Below are positions 1 through 12,200 of a DNA stretch of 28,390 nucleotides, piece after piece. Origin of the DNA: Mnemiopsis leidyi (lineage: Eukaryota; Ctenophora; Tentaculata; Lobata; Bolinopsidae); the NCBI GenBank assembly GCA_000226015.1, contig JH153611.1, forward strand, positions 243,314-271,703, read 5' to 3'. The notes below the pieces were generated by a model. It did not search any database. It saw nothing but the letters and a program-made list of their open reading frames with translations, and had not been told where the DNA came from. Numbering within the stretch: position 1 is the first letter of the stretch; each line of letters opens with the position of its first letter. The position numbers were made by a program, and so were the translations under genes.

Positions 1-702
1 TACTGCTTGTTAAATCTGGTTCGTTCACGCTGCAGTTGTGATCGATTTTAGTTAAAGTTGCTGTTACCTATTTGTTGAGTAACTTTCCTTTTGACTGTTG
101 AGTATCGTTTTTGGTTGGTAGCGTTTTATGTTTAGTGACTTTCGAGATATAAAGTGTCGCAATTTTCGGACCTTTTTTCGGTTTTGAAATTTAGCTTTCA
201 AAATTGGTAGATCTTTTTTCAAAATTCGAGTTAGTTTTGAATCCTAGGGACTTGGAGCATAACAATCGTGGGGACCAAGATTGTCATTGCAAACAACGTT
301 AGGATACTGTCGTAAGTTCGTTATTCCGAATTGGTTGTCTTAAAATCTGTCTTTGTTTCAAATTTTAGGGTGACAAAAAATATTGGGTGGGAAGATAGTT
401 CAGCACAGTACGTTAGGATGCGGGCGTTGGTCACTATATTACCTAATATGGTCAACAATCACCATATGACCCAACTGTTAACTGACATAAACGTCACCTT
501 GTTATCAGATCAGACCTAATCAGTAGTCTTACATCATGGTAATCCTACAACTAGTCTTTACATCACCAACCTAAATCTACGTATCGGATTTCTGACACGA
601 CCGATTTAAACTCCATTCGGACTCTAGCACATTAAAATTTCATGGAATTACAACGTATACTTATCGCACATTGTACCGCGTTATCGACCTACAAAAGTCC
701 TG

Positions 703-851
703 ATTGGCTATTCTTCATCACATGATTTTCAGCCTTGCATCCTTACTGGCTATCATTCCCCTCTAACTCCCCTAATCTTCTTTCACCAATCACGTGACCA
801 CAAACCGAGAACTCTGATTGGCGAAGAACCAGCGATCTGACACGTGATTGG
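703..851. promoter_or_regulatory. CCAAT-box / E-box cluster, promoter-like
   Basis: Within 150 bp there are ATTGG (703-707), CCAATCACGTGACC (786-799), ATTGG (817-821) and CACGTGATTGG (841-851). In two places a CCAAT box directly abuts a CACGTG E-box, in opposite orientations. CCAAT is the known NF-Y site and CACGTG the known USF/MITF/TFE/Myc bHLH site; close pairs of the two are typical of animal proximal promoters. I cannot see which transcript it would serve, since no coding exon is recognisable nearby. Confidence 0.4.
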
Positions 852-2163
852 TCGGTGTTTACCGACGGCTGAAACTCACTATCAAGTTACGATTTAACAA
901 GTTTAGCTGGGGAGCTGTGATCTGAGGAGGTGGAGTTGGGGGGCTCAGTGTTCAGTGTGCACCATGTGGCCTCTTTAGGACTTAGTTCGGCCCGATAATT
1001 CGATGTACATTCAATTTAACGGGTCTCTGGATCAAATTTTTTGTTTGATATTCTACATTAAGCCAGATTTGGAGTTAACTTGAATCTGATATTTTTAGAA
1101 AAACTTCCAGTTTCAACTAGACACATTACTCGTGTAATTCCTAACAGAAAGCCTTTGTTGTTATCTAAAAGAGATGTAGGACAGAAGGACAGGAGAGTTT
1201 GGAATGCACCATTTGGCGGACCACACGAGTTTGTTCTGTGTACCACTCTCGACATTACAGAGCTCTGGATCACTTTGTTTTCAGACTTTGTGTCTCTGAC
1301 CAGTTACTGCATATTGTGTCTCTGACAAGTTACTTTCACTTTCTCACTTTGTTTTGAATTTGAGCTTTAGTTGTACATTTCGTTAATCATCTAATGTTTG
1401 TTGTTCAGCTTATAAATATACTTTGCAACGGCAGATAGTTTTGAGCTTGCCAGACAACTCCACCTTTGATTGGTTTTCAGAATTAACTTTAAGTTAAATA
1501 CTCAATCATTACTACATTAGAACACAGCGACCACTATGACATATAGCGCGCTCTATTGATTTTATTTATTAATTACAACACTAAGGATCTTCTGCTTAAA
1601 CCGCTTCCTAACTTTACAGTTTACACTAACCATCAACATATCCGTTAAATCAAAATAATGGCATCCAGTAACCAATACCACCGCAAAACTGCCAACAAAC
1701 AAATTTAAGGTTTTTTTTTCTAAGGAGAACGCACTTACTATGAAATGGCTGATTCATTCAAGAACCTTTTTATTTTATTTTTTAAATGTATCTCCACGTA
1801 ATCTATCCATCGAAAGTTCGATATTGGAGTTATTAGATTAACAAGGTGACTGCACGATCCAGTGAGTCCCAAGCAACAAATTCCCACGTGTCTCTAATGA
1901 AATAACATCCCGGATCTCACCCTCCTCCCTCCCTCCCCCTCCAACACACACAATAACACGGCTACCCACCATTGATGAGTGCTCCCTCCGACCGGTGAAG
2001 CAGCATAACTTCGCACCTTACACTGCGCAGATCTTCCGCAATTGCACCCTCCTCCGCCAAACCTGGTCTAGACTTTCAATTATGTGTTCTTATGGTTGAC
2101 GTAGTGGTGCTCGTGTTAGAATATGGTTTGGACATAGTGGGGTATTTCTTGTACTTGTTAATT

Positions 2164-2240
2164 TGTAAATTGTGTTGCATTTCTAAATTTCGTTGTATTT
2201 CTAAATTTTGTTGCATTTGTAAATTTCGTTGTAATTGTAA
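2164..2240 (+). repeat. 18-bp tandem repeat, about 4 copies
   Basis: The unit is close to TAAATTTCGTTGCATTTC and recurs about four times with few mismatches (TAAATTGTGTTGCATTTC, TAAATTTCGTTGTATTTC, TAAATTTTGTTGCATTTG, TAAATTTCGTTGTAATTG). As 18 is a multiple of 3, it creates a short Cys/Phe-rich open frame that is not a real gene. Confidence 0.8.
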
Positions 2241-4660
2241 CTTTTTAAGCTTTTGTTTATTTTGTTGTTTTTGAAATTTCTGAACTTTTGTAGTATTTGT
2301 TATGAATTTCTTTGTTTAACATTTTGTTATTGCTGCGTGCGACACTGTGCTACTGTTGTTTTTGTGTAATTCTCTGTTTATTAGGTTGAATATTTAAATG
2401 ATTCAAATATCCTGCCAAAACACGCCTTTGCTGATTTAGTTGAAACGATTCAATAAGATACTTGAATAGAATACTGAAGTTAATAACGGTAAAGACTAAA
2501 GTAGACTTTATTAGTTTGTTTTTATTAGTTAACACATAATCACTATTATACTTATATCAATACGGCAAGTACAAGTATATAATGTCCACGTTAAATGAAA
2601 TCTACATTAACTTCTGCTTGATTTATTTTCTATCGCGGTCCAATGTACACGTCTAATATGTAGCAAGTAAAAAACGAGTCATGCTTGAGCAAGAAAGCGA
2701 CGTCGATAAGATTTCTCAGAGGTTTGCATATCATTCTGCTGATGACCTGTACTTTCGTAAATGCACTTGTGAGTTTTAATAGCCAATAAGAGTATCTATG
2801 AGTACTACTTGTATCCTCAATAGCGACTGAAATTTTTCGTGCTCTTAATTTTTAAGAAACCTTAAACTACTGATTTCGGTTTTTACGATTCCCTTGTTGA
2901 ATGGCGATAGGTGATAGGTCTTAGGTGATAGGTTTTTTTAGGTAACACTTGACCTTTAACCTCTTGTAGATAAGGTTATAACTTAAGTCTTAAGACCTGA
3001 CGACGTAATAGATATACTAGCAAGTATGAAGTATGTATCATTTGGCATATACCCAGCATATGCCCAGCATCGAAAATCCAAGAAATGTAACAAATCCTAT
3101 CGCAAAACGATTAACGAACGCCAAACTCCAAAGCCCAAAATTTGCTGCGTAAATAGTCAACCGACAATACACAGTACACAGGATCAGCGTAAGTGTTTAG
3201 TGTACATACCAAGAAACAAAACTGAACTGAGAAATGTCTGAGAGTGAGAGAAATGATTTATGACTATGAGTGTACGCACGTGGGCGCTGATCAATGATCA
3301 AGAGCCGCGCGCACACGGCACATTTCATTTGAGTGTATTCAGTTCCAATGTTCGACCGTTTAGTTGTGGGCCGACTGCCCCAGTGGGGCTTACTTTTCGT
3401 CGATGTTAATCGCCTTGCGTTTTTTGATACTGTTTAGAAATGAGGGGCATATGCAATAATCAGTTAATTTACTATTTTTGATTTTGGCATTTCGGAGTTC
3501 TAATTTCGAAATACGCGACAATCCTGAATCCTGATCTCAGTTTCTTGTTTTCTTTTTGGTGCTGCTCAGAATTTGCATCTCTTAACAAACACCGCGTGGC
3601 ATTAGGCAAGTTGCATCATCTAATACTGCACACTTTTGTTTAATCTCATGGTCACAGAATCTAATATTTTAAATTTGAAAAAACAGAAGAGGTTGAACTT
3701 GAATTATGATTCGAGCCCAGTTAATCACTGATTAATCAATTGTCACTATGGTGCAATGTGCATGTTGTCAAATAAACCAGAATACATTTTTACTTCACCC
3801 AGAAACCTTAAGAGCACTATATTGTACCGTCTCTGGTTATCTGTTGAGCCAATTAGTTGCCATTAGCGACTTAGCGAGCTCTAGGAAATGTTTCATTCTT
3901 CTCTAATCAATTAAATTAAAACCGCCCCAGTGGTGAAATTCGACCTGGTTTTCCACCAAGACCTAAACCTAAAATCACCTGATTACATTTCCTGGTTTTA
4001 GAAAAACCCTCTAGAATGTTCCATGATCAGCGGTGAGCGGTCAGTTATATAAGATTGATTTGTTTAAATTTTCACTTACGAATTTACTGTTGACTTAACT
4101 TGCCTGTTATTGCTGCCACTTGTTCTTATTATTACCAGCTGATCTCCAGCACACCATTGCTTGATTTGAGAATTTCTCCAGAGTTTAAACTTTTGCTACT
4201 CAGTAAGTCAATACTCCATCAGTTACATGTTTGTTAGAGCCTATAGCAGATAGCTATACGATGTTATTGTTACTTTGCAGTTCAACTGTGAGAGTATATG
4301 TTATTATTAGCTCTATGGAGCTGACTTTGTGGTTAACATCTCACATTTCAAACACAAACACATCATATACAGCTACGTACTGCTATATACAGCTATATAT
4401 ACAGCTATATTTACATAATACACATCTACAGACCTTGCACATCTGCTGCACCGCAAACATACGTCCCTTGCTTGTCGCACGGTGTCCATAATGCACGTTT
4501 GACACTGTGCACTGTGCAAGATTGAGTTAAAGATCTTGGTCGTGATCAGTAGCATGCTTGATTTCTAGAGCTAAATTAAGATCTTGCTTCACCAATCCGC
4601 TGATTGGAAACTGTCAGATTACATCATCTTATATCGTCACGTTGTTTTTTCTCTAGTTTC

Positions 4661-4690
4661 GTCAGTTTTGTCAGTTTTGTCAGTTCGTCA
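4661..4690 (+). repeat. Short 9-bp tandem repeat
   Basis: GTCAGTTTT occurs twice and is followed by partial copies (GTCAGTTC, GTCA). It is a minor microsatellite in non-coding sequence. Confidence 0.7.
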
Positions 4691-5673
4691 TACAGTTATT
4701 GTTTTTTTACTGTATACTGGTTATCTCGTCGTACTTGTAGTTCAGAGTCAACTTTGTTCTATATTTTGTGTATTTTAGATTCTACGGTCCTTCTGTTGGC
4801 AAAATGTTCAAACATCTTGCCAATTTCTAGCGGCTAGCAACATGGTGATTATAATGTATCCTGTTTGTTCAGGAAATTCAAACACTACTCTGATGCCTAA
4901 GAAGTACATCCAGAAATCTGGTCAGCTGGTCTTATGATTCCCTTCTACTCTTTTTAAGCAGTTACTATCTTCCTTTGTAATGCTTTTCGTAGTTATACAG
5001 AAATATTTTGAAGAACTAAGCTGTGTCCGATTCTAATACTCAGAGATAGTTGTCGTAAATCGAAAGGTGTTTGCCTCCTTCAAGCTTTTATTCTCAAGTC
5101 TTGGCTCACAAATTCAAAGTGTCAGCTTAGATTTGATAGAGCGATGAGAGTACCCCCATTCAGCTATCATGTCTTCCAACGACCAATGAGAACCAAGAGC
5201 CAGATTCTGAAAAACCAATCAAACCTAGCCTATATGATAAGGGAAATATGTGTGCGGTGTGATTAGAAGAGCTAGTAGCAGCTTCACATTGGTCTGTACC
5301 AGCATCCCTTAAATTCTATATCTGTTATTTTATATCCTTGGAGTTGCGATTTTTTGTTGCTGATGAACTTGTGCGGCTCAGAAAATTGAAGAAGAGTTAG
5401 TTAGAATTAGTCGAAGTTCAATACCGCGTGAGCTGAAAATAAAGTTTAATTTCACAGGAAGAAATTCTAATTTGAAGAATTCTGTGATAAGCTTTTCCCT
5501 GAATATTTGATATATCCATATTTAATGACTTTCATAAAATGAACAAAAGCATGAGTTTCTCGTTAATATTCAGTTATTAATAAAGGACCAAAAAGCAATA
5601 TATCCATTGCCTGGCGGCTTACTCAATCTTATGATGAATATTACACATTCCTGCTGCGTTTTACATGTTATAA

Positions 5674-5776
5674 CACGTGTCACGTGACAAACCGCCTACC
5701 ACGTGACATGTCACGTTACCTAGTAACACGGGGTAACCCCATAGTAACACGTGGCAAGCTAGATCTTGATCACGTG
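5674..5776. promoter_or_regulatory. Five-site CACGTG E-box cluster upstream of receptor gene
   Basis: CACGTG occurs five times in 103 bp: 5674-5679, 5681-5686, 5700-5705, 5748-5753 and 5771-5776. The second sits in GTCACGTGAC (5679-5688), which matches the known CLEAR / TFEB-MITF site. The third is part of a perfect 16-bp palindrome, ACGTGACATGTCACGT (5701-5716). The cluster ends about 480 bp before the receptor start codon, so it is a good candidate for a bHLH-leucine-zipper-responsive element. Function is inferred from sequence only. Confidence 0.5.
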
Positions 5777-6255
5777 ACCCAGTACGGCGTGTTCCAGCTG
5801 GCTGATTGCTAGGAGAAGTAGCTGGGGGTCGGGTGTGAGAGCTGATTAATATGGGGAGTATCTGTGTGTTATTAATCACCTGGTACTTGGAGTTGGGAAA
5901 CTCCATGTTCTTGCTCTATAATAAGCAAGTAGATCAAGTAGATCTGATATAGTCGGCAGTCTGGATTATTGATTTCGTTGTTCCATGTCCTTGTTTGGGG
6001 AATGAAAGTGTTCAGTAGACCATGTAAAGCTCTTGTCTAATCGTTATTTTTTCTTGCGTTACTTTAACCTAGATCTTTCTTTATGATCCTACTTTCGGAG
6101 AAAAATCCTAAAACTGATTGTTTTTCCGCTTCACAATGTTGTTTTACAGTCTGATTGATAAAAAGTAAAACAGTCTCACTCATGCTCCCTGATATCCCAT
6201 CCACTCGCACTTCAATCCTCACTTATCAGTAATCACTCCCAATAGCTTGAACACA

Positions 6256-9200
6256 ATGTTACTGCTACCTCTCCTTGCCCTACTTCCAGTTTCCTTATCT
6301 CTGGAGGTGATAAAGAGGTACGACTGGGGAGCCAATCCTACAGACCCCGCTGGAAAACCGCTTACCAGAATCACTGATATCGTCATCGGAAACGAGGGTA
6401 GGTTTGTCCAGTAGCTGCTGTTGGGTTAAAGATTTAGGGCCGGTAAACTATTTAAGAAAATTTAGGCCACAACGTACTTAACTGTGTAAATTTAAGATAT
6501 ATTAGTTAAAATTTGGAGTATGTCAATTAGCGTATATAACCCTCGGTTCCTATTAGTGTGGCTCTGCCATGGAAATATTGCCCCAACCAAACTACTCTTG
6601 AATCGCCCCATTACCCCAGTACCCCACCCTCACACTACACAACAGCATTATCAGGAGCAGCAGAATGTACAACGCGTGAAGCATGTCAGATATTTCTACA
6701 ATCGCTCCAACAGCGAGACATTGATGCTGGGAATGTAGATCTAAAGTTTAACTTTTATGTGACAAGTTTGGGGGATGTTTACGAGGGAGTTGGTTGGAAT
6801 AAACAGGTATGTTTTTATGTTTTTTTAATGTTTTTTCTACATTTTGTATTGCAGCGTTTTCTTCCTTTTTGCCCAAATGGCATTATGCTTTTCAGTTTTA
6901 TATCGCAATTTTTTATTTCTTATCCTTAAGCTTTTTTCAACACCATGGTGATACCCCATTAAAAACTTCACTGTTCAGGACTGATCACCACTATTCTTAT
7001 CAGGGAAGCTTTACAAAGAAGTACGCTCGAAGTGCTGTTGGTGTAGCGTACTTGGGTGACTGGACTAGTGGAATATCAGCCGGTGCCAAGCAAGCAATCT
7101 TGGATATAGTCAAACTGGTAAGTTTCGGTAATTTAAGTTACGTTGTAATGTGAAAAACTAGAAACTAACAAACTTCCAAGCAAAACTACAAACATCTAAA
7201 AAATACAAATCAGCAAAGAATGTACGATCAAAGCAGAGCTACTTAAAATAAACACAAAACAATTCAAGTCTCAAATAATCACAATTCTTATATCTTTAAC
7301 CAAGGATGACATAGGAGGTCAGAAAACAGAGCTCGCTCTTCAGAGTTAACAGACATACACTGAGTTATAAAGTCCACCCTCTTTGACCTCAACATCAGGG
7401 ACTTTGACCCTTTTATGTCTGACAGTTTCTGGAAGTTTTTAACCTCGTCTCGACTGTGAAAAGGACAATCTCCGTTTAGAAGGACGAAACTGAGACACCC
7501 AATAGCCCAGACTGTAGCTGGTAAAGCCGAGTATTTCCGGTGTAGGTAATACTCAGGGGGAATGTAGACGTCAGTCCCGCGGAATGAGGTGTAGGGAGCC
7601 CCAGAGAGCCGACCTGCTGATCCAAAGTCAATAAGTTTGATCTGTTTGGTTTTAGGGTTGTATAGGATATTCTCGTCCTTTATGTCACGGTGGTCGATCT
7701 TCTGTTCGTGGAGAAGGTAGTTCAGAACATTGACAAGCTGTGTGACAACGCAGGAAGAATCTCGTGTTGTCATGGGACCAGTGTTGTTGATGAAGGAAAA
7801 GAGGTCTTGGAAACCAGGGTGATACTCCTGTACCAGGAGTTAGTCTTCTCATCTCGGTACACGTCTATTAGTCTCACTATGTTAGGATGGGACAGAGATT
7901 CTAGGATAAGTACTTCATTTGGAACTGCTCGGTCTCTTCGTGGACACAGGCTGGTGCTGGAGTCCTTCACGTTCGAGAGAATCTTGACAGCAGAGCACTC
8001 TGGTTGAGATCTCTATACAGAGATAGACTGATCCGTATCCACCTTCTCCAAGCAGCTGTGTTATCCTGTACTTGTTCTGGAACTGTTTCTGAGTCTTGAA
8101 GGTTGTCATGGTGATGAGAAGTCCTGAGCTACCGGTTTTGAGAAATCAGAAGAATGTTTGATAACATCTATCTGGTGATCTTTCTATTTATATGACAGTC
8201 ACAGACGTGCCTGTTGAACGCCCTGTCTCGTGTTCCAGGTTCAAATACCGCCCTACGTGACATTCGACCCTCCTGCGCGACATACGATCCTAAATATAAA
8301 CAATGGCTTCCGCTTGTCATGTGATCCAATGATGGGCCGCAATAATATCAGACTGTCCGAAAGGACCAGACTTAAATTGCTAATCGACCGGCTAAACGTG
8401 CATCTTGAACTAATGCAAGGTGGAGAGAAAAGATGTAAGCGCCAGACCAGTGACTATGCTGGTGGATGACAAATTGCAAAGAATTTTAAGACAGCTACTC
8501 ACTACGTCTGCAGTTTATAAAGACCGATAAAAGTTGAGAACCTCACGTTAACCCTGCTGAAGAGGAACTTTCCCGTGTAGTTTGTACTTCGTCGTTGGTT
8601 CCTCCCTTCTACTTGGTCTTCGGGCAACCTGATCCTGAGCTTGCTGCAGATGTAGATGATGGGGTTGCAGAGAGGGCTGATATAGTACAAAGTCACGAGG
8701 AAGATATGGAAAACTTCGTACGACACCTTGCTGCGCCAGTTCTCGTCAGAGTGCACTATAAGTTCGGGGAGTGTTGTGATTAGGGAGGTGAAGATGATAG
8801 CCGCGCTTAAGACAAACAGTTTGCTAGCAGGAATCTTCTTTCTCACGGTCTGACATAGCATCATGAGGTAAACCACGCCGATCAGAACGGTAGGCGCTGC
8901 AAGGTAGAGTTTCGGCGTCAGCTGCCGCCGTTGGAAGCTACTTACAAACAAACTTACGTCTTACTGACTTACTAAGACAGACTAACAGGGAGGTATAAAC
9001 ATGGAGTCAATAAACATACAAATTCCAGGGCTACCAAGACGGGGATATAAACATGGAGTCAGAGTTCTGTATGATGTTCACCTGTGTTCCCGCTCTGAAG
9101 GACGCCACTGGAACGTTAGGACCACCTTGCCCCGGGGGAAATACTTACGATGACATTTCTAATTGGCAGCCACTCCGTGAGTAATTAGCAAAGTTTATTA

Positions 9201-12200
9201 CTCTTTAGTGATTAAGTTATTTAATACAAATTGTAAGTCGTTATTGAGTGTCAAGACTTGTCAACTGTTACCGATAATTTGATTAGTAAATCAAGGGCTT
9301 AAAGTGCCGAACCCTATCGATAAGCAGATGTCCCGGCCCTTTTTACTTCTACTTATCAATCGCCGAACTTGCATTGATTAACCGACCATGATCTTGGAGA
9401 GTATTCTATGAAACTTATACTAAAAGCCCTCTTAAAATATACTTATAAACTATTTATAGCTCTCTAAATCTAAACATACCTCTAAAACTCTGTCTGTTTA
9501 CAGCCGGAGTACTCCCTCACCGTGTGAACCGACCATGTGGTTGTGGAGAGTTAGACCAGCCCTCCAACGGTCGTGTGGAATATTCCTCCTACGATGTCGG
9601 GAGTAAAGCTACCTACTACTGTTCAGACGGGTCGGTAGTTTTATTTGCTATTTAAACCTAAAACTTTAAAGTATTTAAGGGAGAGACATTACATATCGTT
9701 TAGTTCACGTGGTAGTGTTGATCAATATTGATTAGCTGAAATGAAGTTCTGCTTTATTGCTGCTCACTGGGCAACCGTTGTCGCATGATACAAAAAGTTT
9801 ATGACCCTCCCCAAAATAACCTTCTCTATACTCTGCTGACTATTTCAATTTTATCTTATGCTACCTTGTTTTTGTCCTTATTCGGTAAAGTTGGAAAGAC
9901 ATGTTCAATCAGAAATTACGCGGTATTCATTTTGCGTACATTATAAGACTTTACCAAATATAGGGAAAATCTTTCAGGTTTGAACTGATCGGGAAGAATG
10001 AACAAATGTGTGAAGTTAGTGGAGCGTGGGAAGATCTCTCAGTCAACTCCCCCGTTTGTGTCGGTACGTGCTTCAGTTCGTTTGTGCGTGCTTTAGTTCG
10101 TTTGTACGTGTTTCAGTTCGTTTGTACATGTGTTTCAGTTCGTTTGTGCGTGTTTCAGTTCGTTTGTACGTGTTTCAGTTCGTTTGTACGTGCTTTAGTT
10201 CGTTTGTGCGTGTCTTAGTTCGTTTGTACGTGTGCTAGTTCCTTCTTTTATTTGTGCGTTAATTTTTGCGATCTGTGCTTCTCTATGCGTGCACCTCTAA
10301 TCTCTATGCTCCACGCGTGTTTTAGTCGCAATCTGTTAACATATCATCACTTCAACCTCCTTGCTTTTCCCTAATGATTATTCTAAGCTAATATACCCAC
10401 CACCCCCAGACCCAGACAGAGAGCTGATAATTGTACCTAAAAGTGTGTGGGACGTCGTGAGTGAGGAGAAAGATTTTATCGAAGGAGGGTTCCCCATAGC
10501 AACCTTCTTTGTTGATGTCGCTCCTGACGCTTACTGTGTGGATGATATGGCCTGCAGGTATTTAGTTACAAGACTTGAGGGTCTTCTAATTGAATGGTCC
10601 GTGAAATTGTAAAATTAACGCGTACGCCTTAGTTTTGAATTAAATATGGTTAAGATCTGACCTTTTTCTCTTGACCTCGCTTAGATAGATCTTCTGATCT
10701 GTTATACCCTAAAACAATTCATCATTTACCTTAGGTCGAAGCTAAAACAGTTGAAGAAACAAGCATGGGACAAGAACCAAGAAAAAGATGTTTTGTGTAA
10801 CTTCTACGTGGCATCTACTGGTGTAGTTTATGAAGGACGTGGATGGGGCATCAAGGTAATACTCCCAGATTCATTGCATTTTGATTGTTTGTTACTGTAC
10901 GACCTTTCGGTGAATTTAGTTAAGACCTATCATTAAATCCATTTTGATGTTGTCTTGTCCCGACTCAGGGTTTCAAATCATTTACTTTCAAAAATTTTCA
11001 TTACCCCCGAATAAACACCTCAAAAAGTGCACAAACCGTGGTACAAATAACACCAGACTTTTCTCCAGGGAGCTTACACCGACCTAGTCAGAAAGACGCA
11101 AGGAGTTTGTTTCCTCGGCCTGGACGCAGTCACTTCAAAGAGGGCAGAGGAAGCTCTTTTCATGCTCATTGAATATGCCAGAGTTTCTAAAAAGTAATTG
11201 TCTTTATCTCTTAAAATGATTGTCAGAGTTACTGTAAGCCTTATCTAAGCCAGCTTTAATTTCAGATTTTGTAAACTTTTAATTTGATCTTCATTCAATT
11301 TAAATTCACCCAGGTGTTAATTTTGCTCCACTCCACCCAGAGGCACTTCACTAACATTAAACAAGTTTTGTTAACAACTATCTTTACACTTCACTACAAT
11401 TTCCACTCACAAAAACTCCAATCAGATTACGAAGATTAGGATCCTACGATATCCTCAACGTTTCATTTTCCATACCACATCTATCTATTAGGTTCTCTCA
11501 ATTTTCATGAATTCAATTCATAAATTTTGAGCGAAATTCCTCATTTTAATTTTCACTACAGCAACGCTGTCACATACTATAAATAAATAAAGATTTGAAA
11601 ATACCAGCACATAAAGCTGCAAAAGTTAAAACTCTGATTTCCCCAGAGTTAGTTGCGTAAAACTACACAAATTAAATCTTTGATTCCCCCAGAGTTAGTT
11701 ACGTAAAACCACACAAATTAAAACTCTGATTTCCCCAGAGTTAGTTACGTAAACTACACAAATTAAATCTCTGATTTCCCAGAGTTAGTTACGTAAAGCN
11801 NNNNNNNNNGAGTTAGTTACGTAAACTTACACAAATTAAATCTCTGATTTCCCCCAGAATAAGTCACGTAAAACTTACACAAATTAAATCTCTGATTTCC
11901 CCAGAGTTAGTTACTTAAAACTACACAAATTTAACCTCTATTTCCCCCAGAGTTAGTCACGTAAAACCACACAAATTAAATCTCCGATTTCCCCAGAGTT
12001 AGTTACGTAAAAATACACAAATTAAATCTCCGATTTCCCCAGAGTTAGTTACGTAAAACTACACAAATTAAATCTCTGATTTCCCCAGAGTTAGTTACGT
12101 AAACTACACAAATTAAATCTCCGATTTCCCCAGAGTTAGTTACGTAAAACTACACAAATTAAATCTCTGATTTCCCCAGAGTTAGTTACGTAAACTTACA

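Larger units (their letters stand above)
1..6255. other. 5' flank without a recognisable gene
   Basis: I see no exon chain with conserved domain content on either strand. The short open frames here (for example 1080-1325 on plus and 1058-1273 on minus, which overlap) show no family motif. The region is AT-rich with small tandem repeats and two CACGTG-rich clusters, listed separately. The last few hundred bases are presumably the promoter and 5' UTR of the receptor gene starting at 6256. GATA-like strings (for example GATAAAAAG near 6158 and CTTATCAGTAATC near 6223) lie just upstream of that ATG; their meaning is unproven. Confidence 0.5.

Noticed and set aside
1058..1325. Overlapping frames on both strands (71 and 81 codons)
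   Set aside because: Neither shows a domain, signal peptide or splice support; overlap of two open frames in AT-rich DNA is not evidence of a gene.
2092..2274. 60-codon Cys/Phe-rich frame
   Set aside because: It is produced by an 18-bp tandem repeat and has no relation to any domain.
8230..8469. 79-codon plus-strand frame in receptor intron 3, preceded by an acceptor-like TTCCAG
   Set aside because: It could be entered in phase 0 from exon 3, but it has no convincing phase-0 donor. Its sequence has no PGRP features, whereas direct joining of 7117 to 9029 continues the PGRP fold through to CPGG and the final Trp.
10006..10238. Two overlapping 70-codon frames rich in Val, Arg, Phe and Cys
   Set aside because: They cover the 20-bp minisatellite of intron 6; only the first part (9978-10063) is true exon.
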